Shown here piece after piece: positions 8,975 through 17,282 of a DNA stretch of 64,000 bases (its first letter is position 1; each line of letters opens with the position of its first letter). The notes beneath the pieces were generated by a model that worked only from the letters and a program-made list of their open reading frames with translations, was not told where the DNA came from and searched no databases. The stretch is from JAUUZQ01 sp964538375. GTDB lineage: Bacteria > Bacteroidota > Bacteroidia > Bacteroidales > GCA-2748055. The position numbers and the translations under genes were made by a program. The stretch is taken from the NCBI GenBank assembly GCA_964538375.1, contig CAZIFQ010000012.1:1-64000 (forward strand), in the 5' to 3' direction.

Positions 8975-10465
8975 ATGAAAAACTATAAGAATATTTTATT
9001 AGCTATATTTTCGCTCCTGCTATTTTCAGGATGTTCATCTGATTTGCTGGATCTTGAGCCACAGGGTGAAAAACTTGAAGCAAATTATTATACTACAGTC
9101 GAAGAAGCTTATATGGCTCTTACTGCTGTCTATGATGTAACTACATGGTCATATCCCTGGGGTATGTCCTGGTACTGTACCCTTGCTTCTGCAGGCGATG
9201 ACGCCAATGCCGGTGGAGAAAGTGCACTGGACCGTATTGAGTATTTTGAACCTGATGAATTCAATATATCAGTAACCAATGATGGTCCGCTGAACCTTTG
9301 GATTAAATACTACGCAGGTATCTACAGGGCAAATGTGATACAGGGAATTGAATTAGAAGGTGATGTGATTGACGTGTATAAAGCGGAAGCAAAATTCCTC
9401 AGGGCATTCTTCTATTTCGACCTGGTAAGATTCTTTGGGGATGTCCCCATAATTACAAGTGTACTTACACCTGAAGAATATGGGCAGACAAGGAGCCCGG
9501 CAAGCGAAGTTTATGACCTTATTATTCAGGATTTACAAGATGCTATTCCATTGTTACCGGAGAAGCCAGGCGAAGGATCTTCAAATCTTGGCAGAGCCAC
9601 CAAAGGTGCAGCTAAAGCTCTGCTTGGAAAAGTTTATCTTTTCCTGGAAATGTGGCCGGAAGCAGAAACACAGTTAGGTGAAGTAATTGATTCTGAAATA
9701 TATGACCTTGAAACCCCCTACGACAGTATATTTGACCTGTCATGGGAACATAGCACTGAATCTGTAATAGAATTTAACTATACTGATATAAGGGGAACTT
9801 CATGGGATGGCCCTTATGGATATAATGAAGGTAATCTTGACATTCAATTGATGGGCATCCGGGACCTTGTAATGGATCCAGCATTGCCCGAAGCACTTGA
9901 TCCTGGTTGGGGCTTTGTAAAACCCACACAAGACCTTGTTGATGTATTTCTTGCAGAAAACGACAGTTTAAGATTATACTCAAACGTCATTTTTGGTGAT
10001 TCCTTATTAGCGCAGGGAGCAACATTTGATGATGATTTTGGGTTTGAGGGCTTCTTCAGAAAAAAATATTCTATGAAAGTTACTGATAAACCAACTCAAA
10101 GTCAACAATATGCTCAGGATTACCTGAATATGAGGTATGCTGATGTGATATTGATGTATGCTGAAGCGGCGTACAGGAATAACAAGCCAGGCATCGCTGT
10201 TTATAACATAAATCTTGTTAGAGCCCGAGCTGATTTGGCAGATATAAGCCCATCAGGAACAGCTATTTTCGATGCTATTGTAAACGAGAGAAGGTTGGAA
10301 TTAGCACTTGAAGGCATTCGCTATTGGGATGTGATTCGTTGGGGAATGGCAGATACTGAATTTGGTCCATTGGGATATGATCCTGCAACCAAGGGATTAT
10401 GGCCAATTCCGCAAGAGGAAATTCTCAGAACTGGCGGGACTTTAACGCAAAATGAAGGTTATTAA
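8975..10465 (+). CDS. SusD/RagB-family glycan-binding lipoprotein
   Basis: 496 residues from the ATG at 8975. An earlier in-frame ATG at 8948 overlaps susC and would misplace the signal peptide. The lipoprotein signal ends in LFSGC. The body shows the SusD pattern: N-terminal EANYYTTVEEAYMALTAVYD, TPR-like helices with KAEAKFLRAFFYFDLVRFFG, and a C-terminal block with YLNMRYADVILMYAEA, INERRLELA-like VNERRLELALEG and LWPIPQEE. It sits on the cell surface as the lid of the SusC barrel. No SusE/SusF-type surface glycan-binding gene follows. Confidence 0.95.
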   Translation: MKNYKNILLAIFSLLLFSGCSSDLLDLEPQGEKLEANYYTTVEEAYMALTAVYDVTTWSYPWGMSWYCTLASAGDDANAGGESALDRIEYFEPDEFNISVTNDGPLNLWIKYYAGIYRANVIQGIELEGDVIDVYKAEAKFLRAFFYFDLVRFFGDVPIITSVLTPEEYGQTRSPASEVYDLIIQDLQDAIPLLPEKPGEGSSNLGRATKGAAKALLGKVYLFLEMWPEAETQLGEVIDSEIYDLETPYDSIFDLSWEHSTESVIEFNYTDIRGTSWDGPYGYNEGNLDIQLMGIRDLVMDPALPEALDPGWGFVKPTQDLVDVFLAENDSLRLYSNVIFGDSLLAQGATFDDDFGFEGFFRKKYSMKVTDKPTQSQQYAQDYLNMRYADVILMYAEAAYRNNKPGIAVYNINLVRARADLADISPSGTAIFDAIVNERRLELALEGIRYWDVIRWGMADTEFGPLGYDPATKGLWPIPQEEILRTGGTLTQNEGY

Positions 10466-10522
10466 TTAGATGTCTCTCCTGAGAATTCTAATGACTCTAT
10501 AAACTGAATAACACTTCTTATA

Positions 10523-10557
10523 AAAGATGCCAGACAAAAATCTGGCATCTTTTTTTT
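10523..10557 (+). terminator. Rho-independent terminator after susD
   Basis: 12-bp stem AAAGATGCCAGA / TCTGGCATCTTT around a 6-nt loop, with a T-run continuing to 10557. It ends the susCD transcript, or attenuates it, 20 nt before the transporter ATG. Confidence 0.9.
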
Positions 10558-10576
10558 CAAACTTATACGTATTTAA

Positions 10577-12145
10577 ATGAATAAATTCTATGCGGCAAGA
10601 ATATCCTTTATCGTCGCTCTTGGTGGCTTCCTAATGGGTTTTGATGCTTCGGTAATATCCGGAGCGATAAAATTTATTTCGATAGAATTTGACCTATCAC
10701 CTGGACAACATGGCTTTGCGGTGGCATGCCTCACCTTAACAGCCACTATTGCAATGATGCTCTCAGGCCCCATATCCGATAAATTAGGGAGAAAACGGGT
10801 GCTAATGTACGCTGCCGTGCTTTTCCTGATTTCTGCAGTATATTCTTCCCTGGCTCCAACATATTACCATTTAATTATCGCCAGGATGATAGGTGGATTA
10901 GGCGTTGGTTCTGCCCTGATTGTTCCTCCAATGTATATTGCCGAAATTGCACCTCCTAAAATCAGGGGACGCCTGGTTTCATTCAACCAGCTGAATATAG
11001 TGATTGGTTTGTCTGTTGCTTTTTTTACCAATTACCTAATACTACAACTCTCTGATTCGGATGCCACATGGGTGAGCCACCTGAATCTATCTGAGAACAA
11101 TTGGCGTTGGATGCTGAGTCTTGAAGCAGTACCTGCTATATTTTACTTATCCTTCCTGTTCTTCGTTCCTGAAAGTCCGAGATGGTTGGCAATGAAAGGC
11201 AAGAAGCAGGAGGCAGTCAGTATTCTTGCAAAAATTGAGGGAAAAGAAAAAGCCGAGACTATACTTGGATCACTTATTGAATCATTAAGTGACGAGAAAA
11301 ATAAGAAAAAAGCGGGTTTAATAGAGCTTTTTAAGCCGGCCATGAAATATGTTCTCACCATTGGAATTGTAATTGGCGTATTGCAACAAATCACCGGGAT
11401 AAATGCAGTATTCTTCTATGCACCAATGATATTCGAACAAACGGGTATTGGGACCGATGCTTCCTTTGTAAATGCAATAATTATTGGCTTAACAAATTTA
11501 GTTTTTACTATTGTTGCTATCCTTTTTGTTGACAGGGTGGGAAGAAAACGTTTGTTAATCGTGGGACTGTCCGGAATAATCATATCGATGTTTATACTTG
11601 CCAGCAGCTTCAGGGCAGCAGAATATAAAATCGATAGTGAATCCATTGCAAAACTTCAGGAACACGAGAATTTTGAAGAATTCAGAGGTGTTCTGCTCAT
11701 GGAAGGAAGTACATTTAAAAATGATGTCGAATTTAAAGAAAAGATAAAGGAATACATTGATCCTCAAATTATTAAAAAATACGAAGGAGATATTTTATCC
11801 GGAGCTATTACTATTAATGCCTGGCTGGTATTAATCGGAATCATAGGATTTGTTGCATCCTTCGCGGTGTCACTCGGACCTGTCATGTGGATCTTATTCT
11901 CAGAACTATTCCCTGATAGATTGCGAGGACTGGCGATATCGATGGTTGGGGTTATTAATTCGGCAGTGAGTTTTCTAATTCAACAAATATTCCCATGGGA
12001 GTTATCCAAAATTGGAAGTGCAGGAACTTATTCCATTTATGGAATCCTTGCAGTTGCCGGATTGATATTTGTTATTTTTAAACTACAAGAAACCAAAGGA
12101 AAATCACTGGAAGAAATTGAAGCGGCATTTATCGGAAATAAATAA
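10577..12145 (+). CDS. MFS sugar transporter (sugar porter family)
   Basis: 522 residues, 12 predicted transmembrane segments, inner membrane. The sugar-porter signatures are GPISDKLGRKR after TM2, PESPRWL before the central loop, DRVGRKR after TM8 and the terminal QETKGKSLEEIE. This is the XylE/GlcP type that brings a monosaccharide such as glucose or xylose in with protons. An insertion of about 75 residues, hydrophilic and rich in Glu/Lys, sits around residues 345-420 between two late membrane segments; it is longer than in XylE. Its position after susCD suggests it takes up the sugar released by periplasmic hydrolysis. Confidence 0.9.
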   Translation: MNKFYAARISFIVALGGFLMGFDASVISGAIKFISIEFDLSPGQHGFAVACLTLTATIAMMLSGPISDKLGRKRVLMYAAVLFLISAVYSSLAPTYYHLIIARMIGGLGVGSALIVPPMYIAEIAPPKIRGRLVSFNQLNIVIGLSVAFFTNYLILQLSDSDATWVSHLNLSENNWRWMLSLEAVPAIFYLSFLFFVPESPRWLAMKGKKQEAVSILAKIEGKEKAETILGSLIESLSDEKNKKKAGLIELFKPAMKYVLTIGIVIGVLQQITGINAVFFYAPMIFEQTGIGTDASFVNAIIIGLTNLVFTIVAILFVDRVGRKRLLIVGLSGIIISMFILASSFRAAEYKIDSESIAKLQEHENFEEFRGVLLMEGSTFKNDVEFKEKIKEYIDPQIIKKYEGDILSGAITINAWLVLIGIIGFVASFAVSLGPVMWILFSELFPDRLRGLAISMVGVINSAVSFLIQQIFPWELSKIGSAGTYSIYGILAVAGLIFVIFKLQETKGKSLEEIEAAFIGNK

Positions 12146-12186
12146 GAAAAATTGAACAAACCGGAATCTTACTTGTTATTTTAAAA

Positions 12187-12210
12187 GTTAGTTAGTTGGT
12201 TAGTTAGTAA
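12187..12210. repeat. 4-bp tandem repeat (GTTA)
   Basis: Six tetramers, GTTA GTTA GTTG GTTA GTTA GTAA, running straight into the A-tract of the terminator stem that follows. Confidence 0.8.
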
Positions 12211-12246
12211 AAAAGGGGGCGCCTGGTTTATCCAGCACCCCTTTTT
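12210..12246. terminator. Terminator hairpin after the MFS gene (repeat copy 1)
   Basis: The stem pairs AAAAAGGGG (12210-12218) with CCCCTTTTT (12238-12246) and has an inner CTGG/CCAG stem, so it can work on either strand. Its core, 12216-12248, is a 33-base sequence repeated with one mismatch at 14629-14661 beyond the GH16 gene. Confidence 0.8.
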
Positions 12247-12256
12247 GTATTTTACC

Positions 12257-12288
12257 CATTGGCTCATTAACTCATTGGCTCATTTATT
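12257..12288. repeat. 8-bp tandem array (CATTGGCT-like), 4 units
   Basis: CATTGGCT, CATTAACT, CATTGGCT, CATTTATT in register with no gap. It belongs to the same sequence family as the eight-unit array in front of dprA at 63580-63643. Confidence 0.75.
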
Positions 12289-12304
12289 CATATATTTGAT
12301 ACTA

Positions 12305-12335
12305 CCAGGTGATTGCTTATAGTAAAATCACCAGG
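12305..12335. repeat. Inverted repeat upstream of GH16 gene
   Basis: CCAGGTGATT and AATCACCAGG form a 10-bp stem with one mismatch around an 11-nt loop. The right arm continues as ACCAGGCGC, the reverse complement of the GCGCCTGGT word in the two flanking terminator repeats. It lies 57 bases before the GH16 ATG and could be an operator or a leader hairpin; the sequence does not decide. Confidence 0.5.
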
Positions 12336-12391
12336 CGCAGACATCAGAAATAAAACAAATAAATTAACAGAGAACAAAAATCACGGAAGCC

Positions 12392-14596
12392 ATGAAAAAA
12401 ATAATCTCTTTAGTTTTTCTCATTCTGATTATTTCAGGGGAGATGTTACTTGTCGCTCAATGCGAGACATTGTTATGGGAGGATAACTTTGACGGGACGA
12501 CAATAAACACAAACAATTGGACTATTGAGACAGATAATACAGGAGGCGGAAATAATGAACTTCAATATTATACACCCAGGAATACAAATGTATATATTGA
12601 CAATGGCATACTTATCCTTCAAGCTCTGGAAGAAGAATACAAAGAACATTCTTATACTTCAGGCAAAGTTACAACCTTAGGTTTTGCCGACTGGAAATAT
12701 GGACGAATTGAAGCAAAGATAAAACTACCAGAGGGAAAAGGAATCTGGCCTGCTTTCTGGATGCTTCCTACAGACGAAAAATATGGAACCTGGCCCAATA
12801 GTGGGGAAATTGATATTATGGAACTAATTGGTTCAGATCCAACAACAGTTTTTGGCACCATTCATTATGGGCCTCCATGGAATTATACTAACGGAGAATA
12901 CAGTCTTACTGAGGGTAAGTTCTCAGATGCATTTCATATTTTTATCCTGGAATGGACGGAAGAAACAATGAAGTGGTTTGTAGACGGACAGCTTTATTCA
13001 ACTAAAACAAAGGATGATCTAAGCAGACCGGAACAATGGGATATCTTCAAGGAGAGATTCCATATTATCCTGAATCTGGCCGTTGGAGGTAACTGGCCTG
13101 GAGATCCGGATGAAACAACAGTTTTTCCCCAGAAAATGGAAATCGATTATGTAAGGGTGTTTGGAGATCCTGAAAAACAGGAAATCATAGCAGTTGATAG
13201 TGCTTATGCAAATGCTGAAGGTGTTCGCTATTCTATTTCAAACATTCCAGGTGCAACTTTCCAATGGACTGTTCCCGAAAATGCTGTAATAAGCAATGGT
13301 CAGGGTACAAGTTCTATTATTGTCGACTGGGGATGTACACCTGGAAATATATCTGTCCTGGTTTCTAACATGAGCTGTGCTGATCAGCTATATACACACT
13401 CGGTAAATTTTTCATCTCTGATTATCTCCGGCACTAACCATTTCTTTCCCCTAAGTACAGTTACTTTTTCAGTGCCTGAACTTTCAGAAACAACATACCA
13501 GTGGTCTTTCCCTGAAGATGCAACTTTACTGTCACCGATGAAGGACTCCGTTACTGTTCATTGGGGATGCCAGGAGGGTATAGTCAAAGTAGATGTTTCA
13601 AATGCATGTAATGATCTGTCAGATACATTATCTATCTCGTTGGATGATCCAAGAATTTACGGTCCATCAACTGTTTCTGAGAATAGATTAAATGTCATCT
13701 ATACCGTTGATCCTATTCCTGAGTCTTCATTCGCCTGGTCTGTGCCTTCAGATGCAACAATTACTCTTGGCCAGGGATCAGATTCAATCCATGCTGATTT
13801 CGGAGTTGAAGGAGGCGTAGTCTCTGTTGAAATTTCAAATACATGTTATACGAATTCCATTGATCTTCCTATACGAATTACTGATACTTTAGTGCTGGCA
13901 GATTACGAATCTTCCTTCCTGTTTTTTGAACCTTTTTCAAGTACCTCTTTTGAAGAAGCTGCAAACCCTGTCCAGGATGCAGTTAATGCCTCACCCAATG
14001 TTGCAAAAACATTAAAATCAGAAGTAGCTTGGGGTGGCATATATACAGATCTGGGGTATAATTTGGATATGACAAAACATAAGAAGTTTCGAATGAAGGT
14101 ATTAGGCCCTAAGGCAGGAATTGTATTGCTTAAAATTGAAGATATAGATGAAAATGTTGTCGGTCCATTGGAAGTCCAGGCCTCCTACACTGATACAAGT
14201 GCCTGGCAGGAACTTGAATTCATTTTCCCTAATGCATCAAGTGGCGTCTTTGACAGACTTACCTTGTTTTTTGATTTTGGGTCTACACAGGAAAATTATT
14301 ACTATTTCGACGATATAATTCATATCCCGTATTCCGATGTAAGCGTAATGGATACCGATTTTGATAGTCATATCGCTATGTATCCAAATCCGGCAAAGGA
14401 TATGCTTAATTTCAGGATAGATCATGAATCGATAGAGCTGATCCGAATACGGGATTCCTTAGGCCGGTTACAAAAGGAACAAAAGTTGGAAACCAGGGAA
14501 GGAACAATTGATCTTTCTCAATTCAAACAAGGGTTTTATATTGTTGAATTCATAAGTACCAAAAATAAATACAGTCGAATTCTAGTGATAGAATAG
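12392..14596 (+). CDS. GH16 endo-beta-glucanase (laminarinase type), T9SS-exported
   Basis: 734 residues. Signal peptide (about 1-23); GH16 domain at about 27-258 with the active-site block GEIDIMELIG, where E139 is the nucleophile, D141 the helper and E144 the acid/base. Three Ig/PKD-like modules follow (about 262-490), each with a FxWSxPxxA strand, then a beta-sandwich of carbohydrate-binding type (about 495-640). A Por secretion-system sorting domain (about 655-734) starts at MYPNPAKD and ends in KYSRILVIE. The GH16 block fits enzymes that cut beta-1,3 or mixed beta-1,3/1,4-glucans. The C-terminal domain sends it through the type IX system to the cell surface or outside. Exact substrate is inferred only. 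Confidence 0.9.
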   Translation: MKKIISLVFLILIISGEMLLVAQCETLLWEDNFDGTTINTNNWTIETDNTGGGNNELQYYTPRNTNVYIDNGILILQALEEEYKEHSYTSGKVTTLGFADWKYGRIEAKIKLPEGKGIWPAFWMLPTDEKYGTWPNSGEIDIMELIGSDPTTVFGTIHYGPPWNYTNGEYSLTEGKFSDAFHIFILEWTEETMKWFVDGQLYSTKTKDDLSRPEQWDIFKERFHIILNLAVGGNWPGDPDETTVFPQKMEIDYVRVFGDPEKQEIIAVDSAYANAEGVRYSISNIPGATFQWTVPENAVISNGQGTSSIIVDWGCTPGNISVLVSNMSCADQLYTHSVNFSSLIISGTNHFFPLSTVTFSVPELSETTYQWSFPEDATLLSPMKDSVTVHWGCQEGIVKVDVSNACNDLSDTLSISLDDPRIYGPSTVSENRLNVIYTVDPIPESSFAWSVPSDATITLGQGSDSIHADFGVEGGVVSVEISNTCYTNSIDLPIRITDTLVLADYESSFLFFEPFSSTSFEEAANPVQDAVNASPNVAKTLKSEVAWGGIYTDLGYNLDMTKHKKFRMKVLGPKAGIVLLKIEDIDENVVGPLEVQASYTDTSAWQELEFIFPNASSGVFDRLTLFFDFGSTQENYYYFDDIIHIPYSDVSVMDTDFDSHIAMYPNPAKDMLNFRIDHESIELIRIRDSLGRLQKEQKLETREGTIDLSQFKQGFYIVEFISTKNKYSRILVIE

Positions 14597-14628
14597 TATT
14601 ATATTTCGGAATTAGATGGACAAATAAT

Positions 14629-14659
14629 GGGGCGCCTGGTTTATCCATCACCCCTTTTT
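14629..14659. terminator. Terminator hairpin after GH16 gene (repeat copy 2)
   Basis: A GGGG...CCCC stem with inner TGG/CCA pairing, followed by TTTTT. It lies between the convergent GH16 and permease genes and is almost identical to the hairpin at 12216-12248. Confidence 0.7.
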
Positions 14660-14664
14660 GTGTT

Positions 14665-17118
14665 TTATTCATAATGCAATGCCTCTGCCGGGTTTATTCT
14701 TGCTGTTTTCATAGCAGTAAGAGTTACAGTAAATACAGCAATCACAAGTGCCAATAATGCAGCAATCAGGAAAAGCATTGGCTGAAATCCAATGTTATAT
14801 GGGAAGCCATTTAACCAATCCCTGGTCATATACCATGCCAGGGGCCATGCAATGAGTACAGAGATTATTAATGAAACCAACACTCCTTTACCAACCATGG
14901 TAAGGATTCCATTATCGGTTGCACCCAATACTTTTCTGATTCCTATTTCACGCGTTCTTCGCTGGGTATTGTAGAGTGTCATCCCAAATAAACCCAGACA
15001 AGCAATGAAGATTGAAAGGATGGAAAAAACCAGTGTAATGATACCTGTTCTCTTCTCTTCCGAATAAAATGATTTATAATACTCATCGAGGAAAATATAT
15101 TGAAACGGCTCATCCTCTGTAAATTCTTTCCATGTGTTTTCCATATGCTCAAGAGCTAGTTGGGAGTGCTCCTCTCCTGGCTTTGTCCTGACGCTAAGAT
15201 AACCTGCCCAGTCCCAATCATTTCTTTTCAGAAATGCGATGTATGGTGCAATCTCATCTTTTATAGAACCACTATGGACATCCTTCATGACGCCTATGAC
15301 CCTTAAATTAATTAAACTGTCACCATCATGCCACTGTATATGAGTGTTGAGCGGATCCTCTATCATATATTTTCTTACAGCTGCTTCATTGATAATACAC
15401 GCCGAGGAATCTGAACCATAGTCCTTTGACATAAACCTGCTTTCTGAATCTACAAATTCAAGATCATACGTCTCCATGAAATCATAATCCGTATAGTTGG
15501 TTATAAATAAAAAAGATTCGTCGTTACCTTTCTCCTTTATTTTATAACCATTGTTGTTATTCATGATGCCCAGGAAGGCAGTAGAATTTGAAACGGCTTC
15601 GATACTATTGTGTTTCAATAATTCAGCCTTGAAAGTCTCAATTTTATCGTTTCCCATGGGCCATATCCTGTCCATAACAATCATATTCTCCCGTTCAAAT
15701 CCTACATCCTTGTTTTGCATGTATCTGAATTGCCAGAAAATGACCAATGTGCCTACTATAATTACAACAGAGATTGTGAATTGGAGAACCACAAGAACGG
15801 CCCTTAATTTCCCTGAACCATTGCTCGTAGTAGTTTTGCCTTTTAGTGCCTGGATAGGTTTGAAGGATGCCAGCACCGTTGATGGATATAAGCCGCTCAG
15901 TAATCCAATAAATAAGGTAAGCAAAATAAAAGTTGGGAACATATACCAATTAAAGAGGTCATTCATTCCTAATGACACACTGGCAATCTGGTTAAATTTT
16001 GGCAACAATAAACCAACCAGCAATAAGGCAATAAGCATAGACAGGAAGCTAAGAATTACACTTTCTGTAAGGAATTGCTGAATTAATTCTTTTCGTGTAG
16101 ATCCGACCACTTTTCTCAAGCTCACCTCTTTTGCCCTGCTTAGTGACCGGGCCGTTGAAAGATTCATGAAATTAATGGAAGCAATGACCAGAATAAAGAA
16201 GGCAATCACACCAAATATATACAGATAGTTTTTATTGCCCAGGGGTCGGTATCCAACTTCATTTGGAGCGTCAATATCAGGATTTAAATGAATGTCGTAT
16301 AGTTCCTGAAATTTTAAACCATAAGAATTACCACTCGCTTCAAATTCTTCCACTGAAATACCCAGGTATTGCATGAGCATAGGTCTGATATGTTCAATGA
16401 GAGAAGCATTCATTTTATCTTCTACAAGAGCAACATCAGCAGATTCATCCAAAATAAAATAGGTGAACATATTGTTGCTCAGAAAACCAGGGTTTCTGCT
16501 ATTTTCCTGTGTACAATAGGAAATGATAAAATCGAAATAGAGATGGGAACTTTTGGGAGCATCCTCAACAACTCCTGTTATAGTATAAATATTATCCGCA
16601 CCGTTTATGTATATGGCTTGGCCCATCGCTTCGCCTTCTGGGAAATACCTGTCGGCTGTTGTTTTCGTGAGTAGTATCGTATGAGGTTCCTTAAGACATG
16701 TTTCAGTATCTCCTTCAAGCAAATTGAAGGAAAATACTTCAAATAGTGTTGAATCAGCATAGATAATTGAATTCTCCAGTTGTTTAACTGCCGGATCTGT
16801 CCAAATGAGGTCATTATAACTAAAATCAAATCTGCAAAACTTTATGATCTCGGGAATCTCTTCATACATTGTAGGTCCTACTGCAGGGCTGTTCCAGGCT
16901 CCTTTCAGTATTTCCCCGGACATTTTACCATCAATATAGGTTCGGTACATATGCTTACCATGCTCATTGAAGCGATCATAGTTCACTTCATTTACTATAT
17001 ATAGTATAATAAATATTGAACTCGCCAGTCCGATGGCAAGTCCAGATATGTTGATAAAATTAAAAGTTTTATTTTTCGCCAGGTTTCTCAGCGATACCTT
17101 TAGATGATTCTTCCACAT
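14665..17118 (-). CDS. ABC transporter permease of the FtsX/MacB type
   Basis: 817 residues. Layout: TM1 at about 20-43, a MacB_PCD-type periplasmic domain, three membrane segments around 290-420 (first FtsX domain, containing SRAKEVSLRKVVGS), a second periplasmic domain, and a last FtsX domain at about 690-810 with RTREIGIRKVLGA. The duplicated layout is typical of Bacteroidetes permeases that pair with a separately encoded LolD/MacB-like ATPase for efflux, lipoprotein release or mechanotransmission. No ATPase gene is adjacent. A sigma-54-like promoter lies just upstream. Confidence 0.88.
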   Translation of the reverse strand: MWKNHLKVSLRNLAKNKTFNFINISGLAIGLASSIFIILYIVNEVNYDRFNEHGKHMYRTYIDGKMSGEILKGAWNSPAVGPTMYEEIPEIIKFCRFDFSYNDLIWTDPAVKQLENSIIYADSTLFEVFSFNLLEGDTETCLKEPHTILLTKTTADRYFPEGEAMGQAIYINGADNIYTITGVVEDAPKSSHLYFDFIISYCTQENSRNPGFLSNNMFTYFILDESADVALVEDKMNASLIEHIRPMLMQYLGISVEEFEASGNSYGLKFQELYDIHLNPDIDAPNEVGYRPLGNKNYLYIFGVIAFFILVIASINFMNLSTARSLSRAKEVSLRKVVGSTRKELIQQFLTESVILSFLSMLIALLLVGLLLPKFNQIASVSLGMNDLFNWYMFPTFILLTLFIGLLSGLYPSTVLASFKPIQALKGKTTTSNGSGKLRAVLVVLQFTISVVIIVGTLVIFWQFRYMQNKDVGFERENMIVMDRIWPMGNDKIETFKAELLKHNSIEAVSNSTAFLGIMNNNNGYKIKEKGNDESFLFITNYTDYDFMETYDLEFVDSESRFMSKDYGSDSSACIINEAAVRKYMIEDPLNTHIQWHDGDSLINLRVIGVMKDVHSGSIKDEIAPYIAFLKRNDWDWAGYLSVRTKPGEEHSQLALEHMENTWKEFTEDEPFQYIFLDEYYKSFYSEEKRTGIITLVFSILSIFIACLGLFGMTLYNTQRRTREIGIRKVLGATDNGILTMVGKGVLVSLIISVLIAWPLAWYMTRDWLNGFPYNIGFQPMLFLIAALLALVIAVFTVTLTAMKTARINPAEALHYE

Positions 17119-17143
17119 AGCAATTTAGAATTTGCTTTTAAAT

Positions 17144-17159
17144 AGCATAAAATATGCCA
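17144..17159 (-). promoter_or_regulatory. Sigma-54-like promoter of the permease gene
   Basis: The minus strand reads TGGCAT, 5 nt, ATGCT. The consensus is TGGCAC-N5-TTGCW; GG and GC are exactly 10 bases apart as required, with one mismatch in the -12 part. It ends about 26 bases before the ATG. Two inverted repeats lie further upstream, AAACGT-AGG-ACGTTT (17162-17176) and GTTC-N6-GAAC (17217-17230), the second at a distance suited to an enhancer-binding protein. Confidence 0.5.
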
Positions 17160-17282
17160 TCAAACGTAGGACGTTTATTGTCAGCTATTTGTTACTATTA
17201 TGTGAAAGGATATTTAGTTCGCAATTGAACGACATGTGTTCGTAATCGTACATTCATCGGGGAATTAGTCAATGGGGTATTA

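Noticed and set aside
15551..16081. 176-residue plus-strand frame inside the FtsX permease gene
   Set aside because: It is antisense to a well-supported permease, with no promoter or family similarity seen.
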